Below, in pieces: positions 1 through 7,975 of a DNA stretch of 64,000 nucleotides. A program made the position numbers and the translations under genes. The notes below the pieces were generated by a model, which was not told where the DNA came from, did no database searches, and saw only the letters and a program-made list of their open reading frames with translations. The DNA comes from Chryseobacterium paridis. GTDB taxonomy: Bacteria > Bacteroidota > Bacteroidia > Flavobacteriales > Weeksellaceae. Position 1 is the stretch's first letter. Each line of letters begins with the position of its first letter. The DNA lies in assembly GCF_016595215.1 (NCBI RefSeq), contig NZ_JAENHK010000010.1:1907390-1971389 (forward strand). Reading direction: 5' to 3'.

Positions 1-78
1 GCTGGCTATAAAAATTTATAAAATAATAATCTACTTTATTTCAATACATTTATAGCACCAATCAACAATTAAATTTTT

Positions 79-807
79 ATGGAAAACAATAAGGAACTGA
101 CAGAACTTCTAGCATTAGACCTGGGAATCAACCTCGTTGACCGAAGACCATATGCGAAGGAAGTTTTTAAATGGCAGGATATGGATCTCCTTCCCCATTC
201 GTCAACAGACACTTTACTATGTGAAATCTTCGAATGGGATGGTAGAAACTGGAGAACAACAGGTAATAATCTCATTGGATATCTATTTTCTGAAGAGAAA
301 TTAAATACGGTCAAAAACCAATTGATCAATACCCCAAAACATCCGGCTTTAATTCCTGATTTTGAATTTACCAAAGACAGTATGATCGAATATGGTCTTT
401 CTTTACCATCATTATTTAATATTGGAGTCAATGGTAATATTAAAGATGCGAAGAGCTTTTCCGTCAGAGTAAATGGAGTTACCAAATCCAGAATTACGAA
501 TATTGATTCTCCGGGAATTGAAATTTTAAAAAATTATTCAATTTTTACTGATGATCAAACCAAGACGTACAGAAGAAATATTAAATTCAATTATTTAAGC
601 ACTTCATTGTTTTATGCTGAAAGTGTAGAAATCTATCTGGAAAAAGAATCTTCAGTTGGTCTGGATGTAAGTTTTCAGACTCAAGATGTGGAAGTAGATG
701 CAAAATTGGATACGGATACTAAAAAACATTTTGTTTTAAAATATTCCGGAAATCAGGCTCCTTTCGCAGCTAAGTTTACAAAGGGAAAGGATTTTAATAT
801 TATGTAA
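79..807 (+). CDS. Hypothetical protein, 242 aa
   Basis: I do not recognise the family. The product has no signal peptide, lipobox or clear membrane helix, so it is probably cytoplasmic. The first 100 residues are mixed helix and strand and include LLPHSSTDTLLCEIFEWDG. The C-terminal half (about 125-240) is rich in alternating polar and hydrophobic residues typical of beta strands and ends in a basic segment (AAKFTKGKDFNI). The layout weakly recalls bacterial gasdermins, but no diagnostic motif proves this; see the findings. It is a single-gene unit, convergent with hemB and separated from it by a shared hairpin terminator. The start follows an AT-rich leader, and no competing upstream start is visible in the 78 bases available. 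Confidence 0.75.
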   Translation: MENNKELTELLALDLGINLVDRRPYAKEVFKWQDMDLLPHSSTDTLLCEIFEWDGRNWRTTGNNLIGYLFSEEKLNTVKNQLINTPKHPALIPDFEFTKDSMIEYGLSLPSLFNIGVNGNIKDAKSFSVRVNGVTKSRITNIDSPGIEILKNYSIFTDDQTKTYRRNIKFNYLSTSLFYAESVEIYLEKESSVGLDVSFQTQDVEVDAKLDTDTKKHFVLKYSGNQAPFAAKFTKGKDFNIM

Positions 808-846
808 AAATAACATTGAGCCAATATCTTATATCCTATAAAAGTA

Positions 847-874
847 AAAACACCTCTGAATCAGAGGTGTTTTT
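847..874. terminator. Bidirectional hairpin terminator between the 242-aa gene and hemB
   Basis: A perfect inverted repeat (CACCTCTGA / TCAGAGGTG, 851-869) is flanked by A-run on the left and T-run on the right, so it can stop transcription from both convergent genes. Confidence 0.85.
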
Positions 875-892
875 ATTATATGTAACTATTAA

Positions 893-1882
893 TTATTTAT
901 TTAAAAGAATTGCAGCTTCCTTCGCAAAATATGTAAAGATCATATCAGCTCCTGCTCTTTTGAAACACGTTAAGCTTTCAATAATTGTTTTATCATTATC
1001 CAGCCAGCCATTTTGTGCTGCTGCTTTTACCATCGCATATTCTCCACTTACGTTATATACTGCAATCGGAAGGTCTACAGCTTCACGAATCTTGGATACA
1101 ATATCCAGATAAGGAAGTCCTGGTTTTATCATAATAATATCAGCTCCTTCATCAATATCTTTAAATACTTCATTCAATGCTTCTCTTGAATTGTGAAAAT
1201 CCATCTGATATGTTTTTTTATCTTTTGGAATTTCCATATTGTCTTTAGGAGCACTATCCAACGCACTTCTAAAAGGACCATAGAAAGAGCTGGCATATTT
1301 CGCAGAATAGCTTAAAATACCAACGTCTGTAAAACCACTTTCTTCTAAAGCTTCACGAATACCTAAAACTCGGCCATCCATCATATCACTGGGTGCCACG
1401 ATGTCAGCTCCAGCCTCTGCGTGAGATACAGACATTCTTGCCAATGCATCGACAGTCGCATCATTCACAATCTTACCGTTTTCGATAATCCCATCATGTC
1501 CATAAATAGAATATGGATCCAAAGCAACATCAGGCATTACGATCATTTCCGGAAGAGCATCTTTTATTGCTTTGATGGTGTTTTGCATAAGACCATCTTT
1601 ATTCCATGCTTCTTTTCCTGTATTATCCTTTAAATGGTCAGAAACTTTCATGTACAAATTGACAGATTTTATTCCCAGTGAAAATAATTCTTTACACTCC
1701 TTTACTGTCAAATCTATGCTGCGCCTGAATATACCTGGCATTGATGCAATTGGTTCTTCCTTGTTTTCACCCTCCATTACGAAGATTGGCATTACGAAAT
1801 CATTAGTTGTAAGGTTATTTTCTCTTACTAAACTTCTCATTGATTCATTAACTCTTAGCCTTCTATTTCTTGAATGTATCAT
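893..1882 (-). CDS. hemB: Delta-aminolevulinic acid dehydratase (porphobilinogen synthase)
   Basis: Condenses two 5-aminolevulinate molecules to porphobilinogen in cytoplasmic haem synthesis. The product has 329 residues, the usual length. The two active-site lysines are visible: K195 in SYSAKYASSF and K253 in MIKPGLPYLD. The segment that carries the zinc cysteines in zinc-type enzymes reads DVALDPYSIYGHDG (about 118-131) with no cysteine, which is the Mg-dependent type known from Pseudomonas. The gene stands alone, convergent with the gene at 79 and divergent from the small secreted protein at 2002. A TAnnTTTG element lies 28 bases upstream of the start. Confidence 0.97.
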   Translation of the reverse strand: MIHSRNRRLRVNESMRSLVRENNLTTNDFVMPIFVMEGENKEEPIASMPGIFRRSIDLTVKECKELFSLGIKSVNLYMKVSDHLKDNTGKEAWNKDGLMQNTIKAIKDALPEMIVMPDVALDPYSIYGHDGIIENGKIVNDATVDALARMSVSHAEAGADIVAPSDMMDGRVLGIREALEESGFTDVGILSYSAKYASSFYGPFRSALDSAPKDNMEIPKDKKTYQMDFHNSREALNEVFKDIDEGADIIMIKPGLPYLDIVSKIREAVDLPIAVYNVSGEYAMVKAAAQNGWLDNDKTIIESLTCFKRAGADMIFTYFAKEAAILLNK

Positions 1883-1910
1883 TTTGGAATACTTTTTGAA
1901 TAAGTTTATG

Positions 1911-1918
1911 CAAATTTA
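1911..1918 (-). promoter_or_regulatory. -7 promoter element of hemB
   Basis: On the minus strand this reads TAAATTTG, a full match to the Bacteroidota -7 consensus TAnnTTTG. It implies a transcript start near 1904 and a leader of about 20 bases. No convincing -33 TTG was found at 17-23 bases. Confidence 0.5.
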
Positions 1919-1964
1919 CTACAAGTTATATGAAAAAATATATCGCAGAGTGGTAGATTTTTTA

Positions 1965-1972
1965 TATTTTTG
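1965..1972 (+). promoter_or_regulatory. -7 promoter element of the small T9SS-CTD protein
   Basis: TATTTTTG matches TAnnTTTG and puts transcription start near 1979. That favours the ATG at 2002 over the in-frame TTG at 1984, which would leave almost no leader. Confidence 0.4.
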
Positions 1973-2001
1973 TTTTTAAATACTTGAGAAATTATATTTT
2001 G

Positions 2002-2352
2002 ATGAAAAAACTTTTACTTTTAATTCTTTTCGTAGGCACTTTTGTTGGATTTTCCAGCAATGTAAAAGCTCAACTTAGAGAGCCTGGTTCCATCTCACAA
2101 AAATCTGATGATGGAGTTTTTATTGCCTATCCCAATCCTGCAAAGGATTTCCTTATCATTAGGGCAAAGGATCCTTCTTTAAAGGTCAAAAATGTTACAT
2201 TCTACTCTATATTAGGTACACAGGTTGCCACTTATGCAGTTAATATGAATTCAGGAGAAATAAATATCGAAAAATTAAAACCCGGTAAATATTTAATCCG
2301 CTACATATTAAGTGACAACACACAAAAAGTTACCCAAATAGTAAAACAATAA
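2002..2352 (+). CDS. Small secreted protein consisting of a type IX secretion (type A) sorting domain
   Basis: The 116-residue product has a signal peptide (MKKLLLLILFVGTFVGFSSNVKA, reported here only by its ends at residues 1-23). After a short spacer, residues about 35-116 are almost entirely a T9SS type A C-terminal domain: the YPNPAKD opening, FYSILGTQV in the middle, a LKPGKYLIRY strand and a terminal IVKQ. Such domains normally sit at the end of large cargo proteins, direct export through the Por system and are then removed. Here there is no room for a passenger. The ATG at 2002 was chosen because it starts the signal peptide and fits the promoter. A terminator follows directly. Confidence 0.85.
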   Translation: MKKLLLLILFVGTFVGFSSNVKAQLREPGSISQKSDDGVFIAYPNPAKDFLIIRAKDPSLKVKNVTFYSILGTQVATYAVNMNSGEINIEKLKPGKYLIRYILSDNTQKVTQIVKQ

Positions 2353-2356
2353 AATT

Positions 2357-2384
2357 AAATCCTGATAATCATCAGGATTTTTTC
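2357..2384 (+). terminator. Terminator of the small T9SS-CTD gene
   Basis: AAATCCTGAT / ATCAGGATTT form a 10-bp stem with a four-base loop, followed by a T-rich tail. Confidence 0.8.
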
Positions 2385-2457
2385 TTTTGCATGAGTTCTC
2401 TTTTAATTATTCCGTAACTTTCGAGACATTTTCATACTAATTGTAAAAAACAATTTA

Positions 2458-3369
2458 ATGCTAAAAGCTGAACATATTACTAAAACCTACAATGCAGGAA
2501 AAAAGATAGCATTGGATGATTTTAGCATACATGTCCCAAAAGGGAGTATCTATGGTCTTCTAGGACCAAACGGAGCAGGGAAAACCTCATTCATCCGTAT
2601 CATCAATCAAATTACCCAGGCTGACTCCGGAAATATATTCATCAATGGGGAAAAGCTCAATCCAGATCATATTAAGAATATCGGGTACATGCCGGAAGAA
2701 AGAGGATTGTATAAAAACATGAACGTTGGAGATCAAATCCTATATTTCGCTGAATTAAAGGGGATGAGCAAGAATGATGCATTAAGCGAGGCAAAGAAGT
2801 GGTTTGAAAAACTTAATATTGATCAATGGTGGAAGAAAAAGTTATCTGAACTCTCAAAAGGTATGGCTCAAAAGATCCAGTTTGTAGTTACAGTGCTTCA
2901 CAGACCTCATTTATTGATTCTGGATGAACCTTTCTCTGGGTTTGATCCTGTGAACGCCAACCTGATCAAAGATCAGATTATTGATCTTAAAAATAATGGT
3001 ACCACGATCATCCTGTCAACACATAGAATGGAAAGTGTAGAAGAAATGTGTGACTATGTTGCCCTTATTGATAATTCTAAAAAAATATTGGATGGCAGAG
3101 TGTTCGACGTAAGAGAAAAGTTTAAGAAAAATATTTTTGGAATCACTCTCTCCGAAGTAAACCATCCCAATTTTGAAACTTTCAAAGATAAATATGAACT
3201 TTTTAATTTTTCCAATGAAAATGATCTGGTATCTTTTGATCTGAAGAATGAAAGTGATCAAAATAACATTCTTTTAGATTTAGTGCATGTAGGAAAGGTA
3301 AGATCATTTGACGAGAGAATTCCGAGCATGAATGAAGTATTTATTAACGCAGTAGGTAATCATTCTTAA
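2458..3369 (+). CDS. ABC transporter ATP-binding protein, NatA-like
   Basis: Cytoplasmic ATPase of an ABC exporter, 303 residues. Walker A is GPNGAGKTS (about 38-46), the signature is LSKGMAQ (about 137-143), Walker B is LLILDEPFSGFD (about 157-168), and the H-loop is in STHRMES. The C-terminal 80 residues after the nucleotide-binding domain resemble the extension seen in NatA/YhaQ-type ATPases. The permease gene starts four bases after the stop, so the two form an operon. Substrate is not predictable; the NatAB family exports sodium or drugs in some bacteria, but here that is only analogy. Confidence 0.92.
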   Translation: MLKAEHITKTYNAGKKIALDDFSIHVPKGSIYGLLGPNGAGKTSFIRIINQITQADSGNIFINGEKLNPDHIKNIGYMPEERGLYKNMNVGDQILYFAELKGMSKNDALSEAKKWFEKLNIDQWWKKKLSELSKGMAQKIQFVVTVLHRPHLLILDEPFSGFDPVNANLIKDQIIDLKNNGTTIILSTHRMESVEEMCDYVALIDNSKKILDGRVFDVREKFKKNIFGITLSEVNHPNFETFKDKYELFNFSNENDLVSFDLKNESDQNNILLDLVHVGKVRSFDERIPSMNEVFINAVGNHS

Positions 3370-3373
3370 TTTT

Positions 3374-4684
3374 ATGAACAATATTTTTTTAATTACAAAA
3401 AGGGAATTCCTTACACAGGTAAAGAAAAAATCCTTTATTATACTCACTTTACTGGCTCCGGTTATGATTATTGCCTTTGGTGCAGTTATCGGGCTTATGT
3501 TTAAGGCTAATGAGTCTCACAGTGTTATTGAAGTCGTTGATAAAAGTGGATTGTTCAAAAATCAATTACATTCAGATTCCAAACTGAACTATACCTTTAT
3601 ACCATCCGCGGAAGAGAAAACCAAAGTAAGCAAGTTAAAAGGCAATGAATCTTTAGATGGGATTCTAATTCTACCCGAGCTGAACGGCCAAAATTATGAT
3701 GACCTGGAAAAAAATACAAGACTGGTTATTAATAGCAAAATTGGATTTGATACAAAGCAACGCATCATTTCTGACATCAGTAATGTTATTAAAAAAGAAA
3801 AAATTAAACAATTAGGTATAGCCGAAACTCAGCTTAGTGATCTGGATAAAAATTTCACTTTAAAGACAATTAATGTCTCGGAAGATAATAAAGAGGATTC
3901 AGACTTAACTTTTGGAGTAAAAACAGGATTAAGCATGGTCCTGATGTATGTTACCTTTATGTTTATCATTATTTATGGGGTTAGGGTAATGAGAAGTGTT
4001 CTGGAAGAAAAGAATAACCGCGTTGTGGAAATTATTATTTCTTCTGTAAAGCCATTTGAACTGATGATGGGGAAGATCTTAGGAGTAACAATGGTAGCTT
4101 TAACTCAGTTTATTATATGGATCACCATGTCTGTGGTGGGAGCATTGGTACTGAATACAGGTTTTTCCTCCATTCAGAAAAATATCCCTGGAGGAAGTGA
4201 GGCAATTACAAGCAAATTGGATGTAGCCCAGATCGCAACACAAGTTTCTCACAGTTTACTGGAACTTAATTTTCCATTAATCATTTTTGTATTTATTGTA
4301 TTTTTCCTTCTTGGTTATATCTTTTACAGCTCTGTTTACGCCGCTATTGGTTCTGCTGTTGACAATGAAACAGAAACACAACAGTTTACTTTATTTGCTA
4401 TATTACCACTGACTTTAGGAATGTATGGTAGTTTTTCATTAATGAACAATCCTGATGGTCCTCTGGGCTTTTGGTTATCTATGATACCTTTTACCTCTCC
4501 TGTGGCCATGATTGCAAGAATTCCTTTCGGTGTGCCAGCATGGCAAATAGCATTGTCTATAACACTATTAGTCCTGACGACTATTTTTATGATATTTTTA
4601 GCGGGAAAAATCTACCGGGTAGGTATCTTAATGTATGGAAATAAAGCTACTTTAAAAGAACTTTGGAAGTGGATAAGAAATTAA
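3374..4684 (+). CDS. ABC transporter permease, NatB/YhaP-like
   Basis: Membrane partner of the preceding ATPase, 436 residues. It has one hydrophobic helix near the N-terminus (about 20-43), a soluble loop of roughly 130 residues (about 44-175), and then a cluster of hydrophobic helices from about 180 to 425. This is the ABC-2 permease layout with a large extracytoplasmic domain between helices 1 and 2. The segment ERLEEKNNRVVEIIIS-like (here LEEKNNRVVEIIISSVKP) is the conserved cytoplasmic coupling stretch. It is the last gene of a two-gene operon and ends at a strong hairpin. Substrate unknown. Confidence 0.9.
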   Translation: MNNIFLITKREFLTQVKKKSFIILTLLAPVMIIAFGAVIGLMFKANESHSVIEVVDKSGLFKNQLHSDSKLNYTFIPSAEEKTKVSKLKGNESLDGILILPELNGQNYDDLEKNTRLVINSKIGFDTKQRIISDISNVIKKEKIKQLGIAETQLSDLDKNFTLKTINVSEDNKEDSDLTFGVKTGLSMVLMYVTFMFIIIYGVRVMRSVLEEKNNRVVEIIISSVKPFELMMGKILGVTMVALTQFIIWITMSVVGALVLNTGFSSIQKNIPGGSEAITSKLDVAQIATQVSHSLLELNFPLIIFVFIVFFLLGYIFYSSVYAAIGSAVDNETETQQFTLFAILPLTLGMYGSFSLMNNPDGPLGFWLSMIPFTSPVAMIARIPFGVPAWQIALSITLLVLTTIFMIFLAGKIYRVGILMYGNKATLKELWKWIRN

Positions 4685-4703
4685 CACTTGAAGTATTCAA
4701 ATA

Positions 4704-4746
4704 AAAAATAAACCCTGAAACTTAGTTTCAGGGTTTATTTTTTATT
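4704..4746. terminator. Bidirectional terminator between the ABC permease and the beta-barrel gene
   Basis: A 12-bp stem (AAACCCTGAAAC / GTTTCAGGGTTT) around TTA, flanked by A-rich and T-rich arms, serves the convergent genes ending at 4684 and 4761. Confidence 0.88.
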
Positions 4747-4760
4747 TGAATGAAAGATTC

Positions 4761-5429
4761 TTATTGAAAGATATAACTTAAACTTACGCTAAGAACTTGT
4801 TCAGACTTTCCTTTGCTAGTCCCCCCAGGTTCTTTTCCGAGATTAGGATATGTATTGGAAAATCCATAGTCATATTTTACAGCTAATTCCAACTGTCTTT
4901 TATAGCTATATCCCACACCTACACCTAATCCAAAGTTAAAGCTATTTGCCTTTCCATTAACTCCAGGATATTTAGGATCAGTTACATCAGGATCATAATA
5001 AGGTCTGCTTACAGGAGCGTTTTTAACATTTTGGTTCAGCAAAAAGTTAAATCGAGGTCCTATCATTCCAAAGAACTCAGATTCTGCCTCTGAAAAGTAT
5101 CCTTTGAAATAAAGAGGAACACTAAGATAATTATTTGCATATACTGCATCGTAACCATCTCTTCCTTTAACGTCTTTATCTTTTCCAGTTTCTCCAGCAC
5201 CATAGTATAATACTTCCGGCTGAATATAAAACTGATTTCCTTTTCCAACAGGTATCAGCGCTAGAGCACCAGCCTGTACAGTATATCTGGGTCCGGAAGG
5301 GTTGTGTGCATTTTGCACTCGGGAATAATTGCCTCCAGCCGTAATACCAAATCTTGTGTTCTTGAAATTAATCTGTGCAAAAGATAAGGTAGAAAAAGCC
5401 AAAGCAGAGGCTAATAAAAGTTTTTTCAT
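4761..5429 (-). CDS. Outer-membrane beta-barrel protein, PorT/OmpX-like
   Basis: 222 residues with a cleavable signal peptide (MKKLLLASALAFSTLSFAQ). Most of the mature chain alternates aromatic and polar residues as in small barrels: FGITAGGNYSRVQ at the N-terminus, NFGLGVGVGYSYKRQLELAVKYDYG in separate strands, and a closing strand LSVSLSYIFQ ending in an aromatic residue plus Q. It matches the general outer-membrane beta-barrel domain common in Bacteroidota; the precise role is unknown. The gene starts only 16 bases after sucD stops and is probably read from the same transcript, which ends at the terminator near 4725. Confidence 0.85.
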   Translation of the reverse strand: MKKLLLASALAFSTLSFAQINFKNTRFGITAGGNYSRVQNAHNPSGPRYTVQAGALALIPVGKGNQFYIQPEVLYYGAGETGKDKDVKGRDGYDAVYANNYLSVPLYFKGYFSEAESEFFGMIGPRFNFLLNQNVKNAPVSRPYYDPDVTDPKYPGVNGKANSFNFGLGVGVGYSYKRQLELAVKYDYGFSNTYPNLGKEPGGTSKGKSEQVLSVSLSYIFQ

Positions 5430-5445
5430 ATGTTTTGTTTTATGA

Positions 5446-6318
5446 TTAAGCTAACACTTTAGCAACAGTAGCGCCAATGTCAGCAGGAGAATCTACAACG
5501 TTAATTCCGTTTTCTCTCATGATTTCCATTTTTGCCTGTGCAGTATCTTCTGCTCCACCTACGATAGCTCCTGCATGTCCCATTGTTCTTCCTTTAGGTG
5601 CAGTTTGTCCAGCGATGAAACCAACTACTGGTTTAGTAGAACCACTTGCTTTATACCATCTTGCAGCTTCAGCTTCTAATCCTCCACCAATTTCACCGAT
5701 CATTACTACAGCTTCTGTTTCAGGATCATTGATAAACAATTCTAATGCTTCTCTTGTTGTAGTTCCAATGATTGGATCTCCACCAATACCAATAGCAGTA
5801 GAAATACCGAAACCAGCTCTTACAACCTGATCTGCAGCTTCGTAAGTAAGAGTACCAGATTTAGAAACGATACCTACTTTACCTTTTTTGAAAACAAAAC
5901 CTGGCATAATACCAATTTTAGCTTCGTCTGAAGTAATAATTCCAGGGCAGTTTGGACCGATCAATCTACAGTCTCTGTCTGCAATGTAAGATTTTACTTT
6001 TACCATATCCGCTACAGGGATTCCTTCAGTAATACATACGATAACTTTAATTCCAGCTTCAGCAGCTTCCATAATAGCATCAGCAGCAAATGCAGGTGGT
6101 ACGAAAATAATACTTACGTTAGCTCCAGCTTTTTGAACAGCATCAGCTACAGTATTAAATACAGGCTTTCCTAAGTGCTCGCTTCCTCCTTTTCCTGGGG
6201 TAACTCCACCTACTACATTTGTTCCGTATTCAATCATCTGACCTGCATGGAAAGTACCTTCGTTCCCTGTAAATCCTTGTACAATTACTTTAGAATCTTT
6301 GTTTACTAAAATTGACAT
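5446..6318 (-). CDS. sucD: Succinyl-CoA ligase [ADP-forming], alpha subunit
   Basis: Citric-acid-cycle enzyme subunit that binds CoA and carries the phosphorylated histidine; it acts with the beta subunit SucC in the cytoplasm. The length is 290 residues as usual. Visible are the CoA-binding N-terminal domain (VIVQGFTGNEGTFHA), GPNCPGI near 121-127 and the phospho-histidine H248 in RTMGHAGAIV. sucC is not in the window, so the two subunits are encoded apart. A promoter with both -33 and -7 elements lies directly upstream, overlapping the spacer to the lpxD paralogue, so sucD can be expressed separately from the lipid A genes. Confidence 0.97.
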   Translation of the reverse strand: MSILVNKDSKVIVQGFTGNEGTFHAGQMIEYGTNVVGGVTPGKGGSEHLGKPVFNTVADAVQKAGANVSIIFVPPAFAADAIMEAAEAGIKVIVCITEGIPVADMVKVKSYIADRDCRLIGPNCPGIITSDEAKIGIMPGFVFKKGKVGIVSKSGTLTYEAADQVVRAGFGISTAIGIGGDPIIGTTTREALELFINDPETEAVVMIGEIGGGLEAEAARWYKASGSTKPVVGFIAGQTAPKGRTMGHAGAIVGGAEDTAQAKMEIMRENGINVVDSPADIGATVAKVLA

Positions 6319-6361
6319 TTTATTGTTGTTTTTAATTTATTTACTATTTTATTAATGCTCA

Positions 6362-6394
6362 CAAATTTACTTAAATTTCTTTGATTTCAGACAA
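6362..6394 (-). promoter_or_regulatory. Promoter of sucD (-33 TTG, -7 TAAATTTG)
   Basis: On the minus strand a T-run ending in TTG (6392-6394) is followed after 22 bases by TAAATTTG (6362-6369). Spacing and sequence fit the flavobacterial consensus TTG-N17-23-TAnnTTTG. The predicted start near 6355 gives a leader of about 37 bases. Confidence 0.6.
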
Positions 6395-6408
6395 AACTTT
6401 CAATTTGT

Positions 6409-7311
6409 TTATTTGAGATTTCTCAGCTTAACTTCTTTTTTCAGATAGGTTTTAAAGTCTTCCGCAAACATACCAATATAGGTTCCTTTTTCCAGATCTC
6501 TGTTCACTCCCGTTTTTCCCAGTAAGACAGATCCACTTTCAATTTTGTTTCCTGAAGCAATACCCACTTGTCCCCATAATGTAACCTCATCACCGATCAC
6601 ACAACAACCTGCAATACCTACCTGAGAAGCTATAAGACATTTTTTACCGATTATGGTATCATGACCGATCTGAATCTGGTTATCTAATACAGAACCCTCA
6701 CCGATAATCGTTGAATCTGTAACCCCTCTGTCGATTGTGCAATTATTTCCTATCTCTACATTATTTTCAATGACCACATTACCTACAGAAATAAGACGGT
6801 CAAAATTACCGTTCAGTTTTCTGTAATAAAAAGCATCTCCTCCTAATACTGTCCCAGATTGGATAACTACATTATCTCCGATTACTATTCTGTCTCCGAT
6901 CACAACATTTGGAAAAATAAGGGTATTCTTTCCAATTTTTACATTGTTACCAATCACTGCTGTAGAGTGAATTTTAGTGCCTTCACCAATTTCTACATCA
7001 TGCAATTCTTCAGTAAAATTATATATTCTTGTAAAGTGAGTATTAATAGCATTGAAATCTCTGAATGGATCTTCTGAAATTAAAAGAGCTTTCCCTTCCG
7101 GGCAATCAACTTCTTTATCAATCAGAATAATTGTCGCAGCAGAATTCAAAGCTTTATCATAGTACTTCGGATGATTGACAAACACAATCTCTCCCGGCTT
7201 TACCATATGAATCTCATTGGTTCCCAATACTTCAAAATCTTCGGCACCAACAAATTTTGCTGAAATTAATTCAGCAATTGTTTTCAATTTTTGTGGAGAA
7301 TGGAATCTCAT
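6409..7311 (-). CDS. LpxD-like left-handed beta-helix acyltransferase (second copy)
   Basis: 300 residues. An LpxD-type N-terminal uridine-binding region (residues 1-100, with IVFVNHPKYYDKAL) is followed by hexapeptide repeats typical of left-handed beta helices (about 105-260). The catalytic histidine of LpxD is kept in QIGHDTIIG. It is clearly a paralogue of the LpxD at 10155-11186, sharing the region order but shorter at the C-terminus. Family knowledge points to N-acylation of a UDP-linked amino sugar; whether it acts in lipid A synthesis is not known. An in-frame ATG 24 bases further upstream (7335) exists, but MRFHSPQKLKTIAEL is the natural domain start. Confidence 0.85.
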   Translation of the reverse strand: MRFHSPQKLKTIAELISAKFVGAEDFEVLGTNEIHMVKPGEIVFVNHPKYYDKALNSAATIILIDKEVDCPEGKALLISEDPFRDFNAINTHFTRIYNFTEELHDVEIGEGTKIHSTAVIGNNVKIGKNTLIFPNVVIGDRIVIGDNVVIQSGTVLGGDAFYYRKLNGNFDRLISVGNVVIENNVEIGNNCTIDRGVTDSTIIGEGSVLDNQIQIGHDTIIGKKCLIASQVGIAGCCVIGDEVTLWGQVGIASGNKIESGSVLLGKTGVNRDLEKGTYIGMFAEDFKTYLKKEVKLRNLK

Positions 7312-7379
7312 AAAAATGTATTTCTTATAAAACAAAATTCGGACTGCTGGTGCAGACCGAATCTATGTAATTTGTATTA

Positions 7380-7943
7380 TTATTTTACTCTTTCTAAGTA
7401 AGAACCATCTTCAGTGCTTACTTTGATTTTGTCTCCTGGCTCTATAAACAGTGGAACCATTACTCTTGCTCCTGTTTCAACAATTGCATTTTTAAGAGCA
7501 TTCGTAGCTGTATTTCCTTTTACTCCAGGATCTGCTTCGATGACATCTAAAAATACAGACTGAGGAAGTTCTGCAGAAAGTGGAGTTTCATCAGCTTCTT
7601 TCAAGATGATTGTCACTTCTTCTCCTGCTTTCATAAACTGAGCATTTTCGATCATTTCTTTATTGATATACAATTGAGAGAAATCATCATTGTTCATGAA
7701 GTGAAATCCATTTTCATCATCATAAAGATATTGAAACTTTCTTGTGATTACTTTTACTTCATCTATTTTGTGACCAGCTGAAAAAGTATTATCAATTACC
7801 TTCCCATTCGTTACTGATTTTAATTTTGTTCTTACAAAAGCAGGTCCTTTTCCTGGTTTTACGTGTAAAAATTCAATTACTTTGAAAATATCGTTGCTAT
7901 ATTCAATGCAAAGTCCCTTTCTAATATCGTTACTTGTTGCCAT
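7380..7943 (-). CDS. efp: Translation elongation factor P
   Basis: Binds between the P and E sites of stalled ribosomes and helps peptide bonds form at consecutive prolines. It has 187 residues in three beta-barrel domains. The tip loop reads HVKPGKGPAF with K32 at the place modified in other bacteria; no modification enzyme is encoded in this window. The C-terminal motif GDKIKVSTEDGSYLERV is typical. It lies in a minus-strand run between lpxA (32-base gap) and the lpxD paralogue, and is likely part of the same transcript. Confidence 0.97.
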   Translation of the reverse strand: MATSNDIRKGLCIEYSNDIFKVIEFLHVKPGKGPAFVRTKLKSVTNGKVIDNTFSAGHKIDEVKVITRKFQYLYDDENGFHFMNNDDFSQLYINKEMIENAQFMKAGEEVTIILKEADETPLSAELPQSVFLDVIEADPGVKGNTATNALKNAIVETGARVMVPLFIEPGDKIKVSTEDGSYLERVK

Positions 7944-7975
7944 TAATTTTTATATTATCTTTTTATTTTATTACA

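Noticed and set aside
816..1112. Plus-strand open frame over the hemB 3' end
   Set aside because: It lies antisense to hemB, starts inside the shared terminator and has no start context or family features.
1421..1633. Open frames antisense to hemB
   Set aside because: They are shadows of a clearly coding minus-strand gene, with cysteine- and aromatic-rich nonsense composition.
1984..2001. TTG start of the small T9SS-CTD protein
   Set aside because: It would add six residues before the signal peptide and lies almost at the predicted transcript start; the ATG at 2002 is better.
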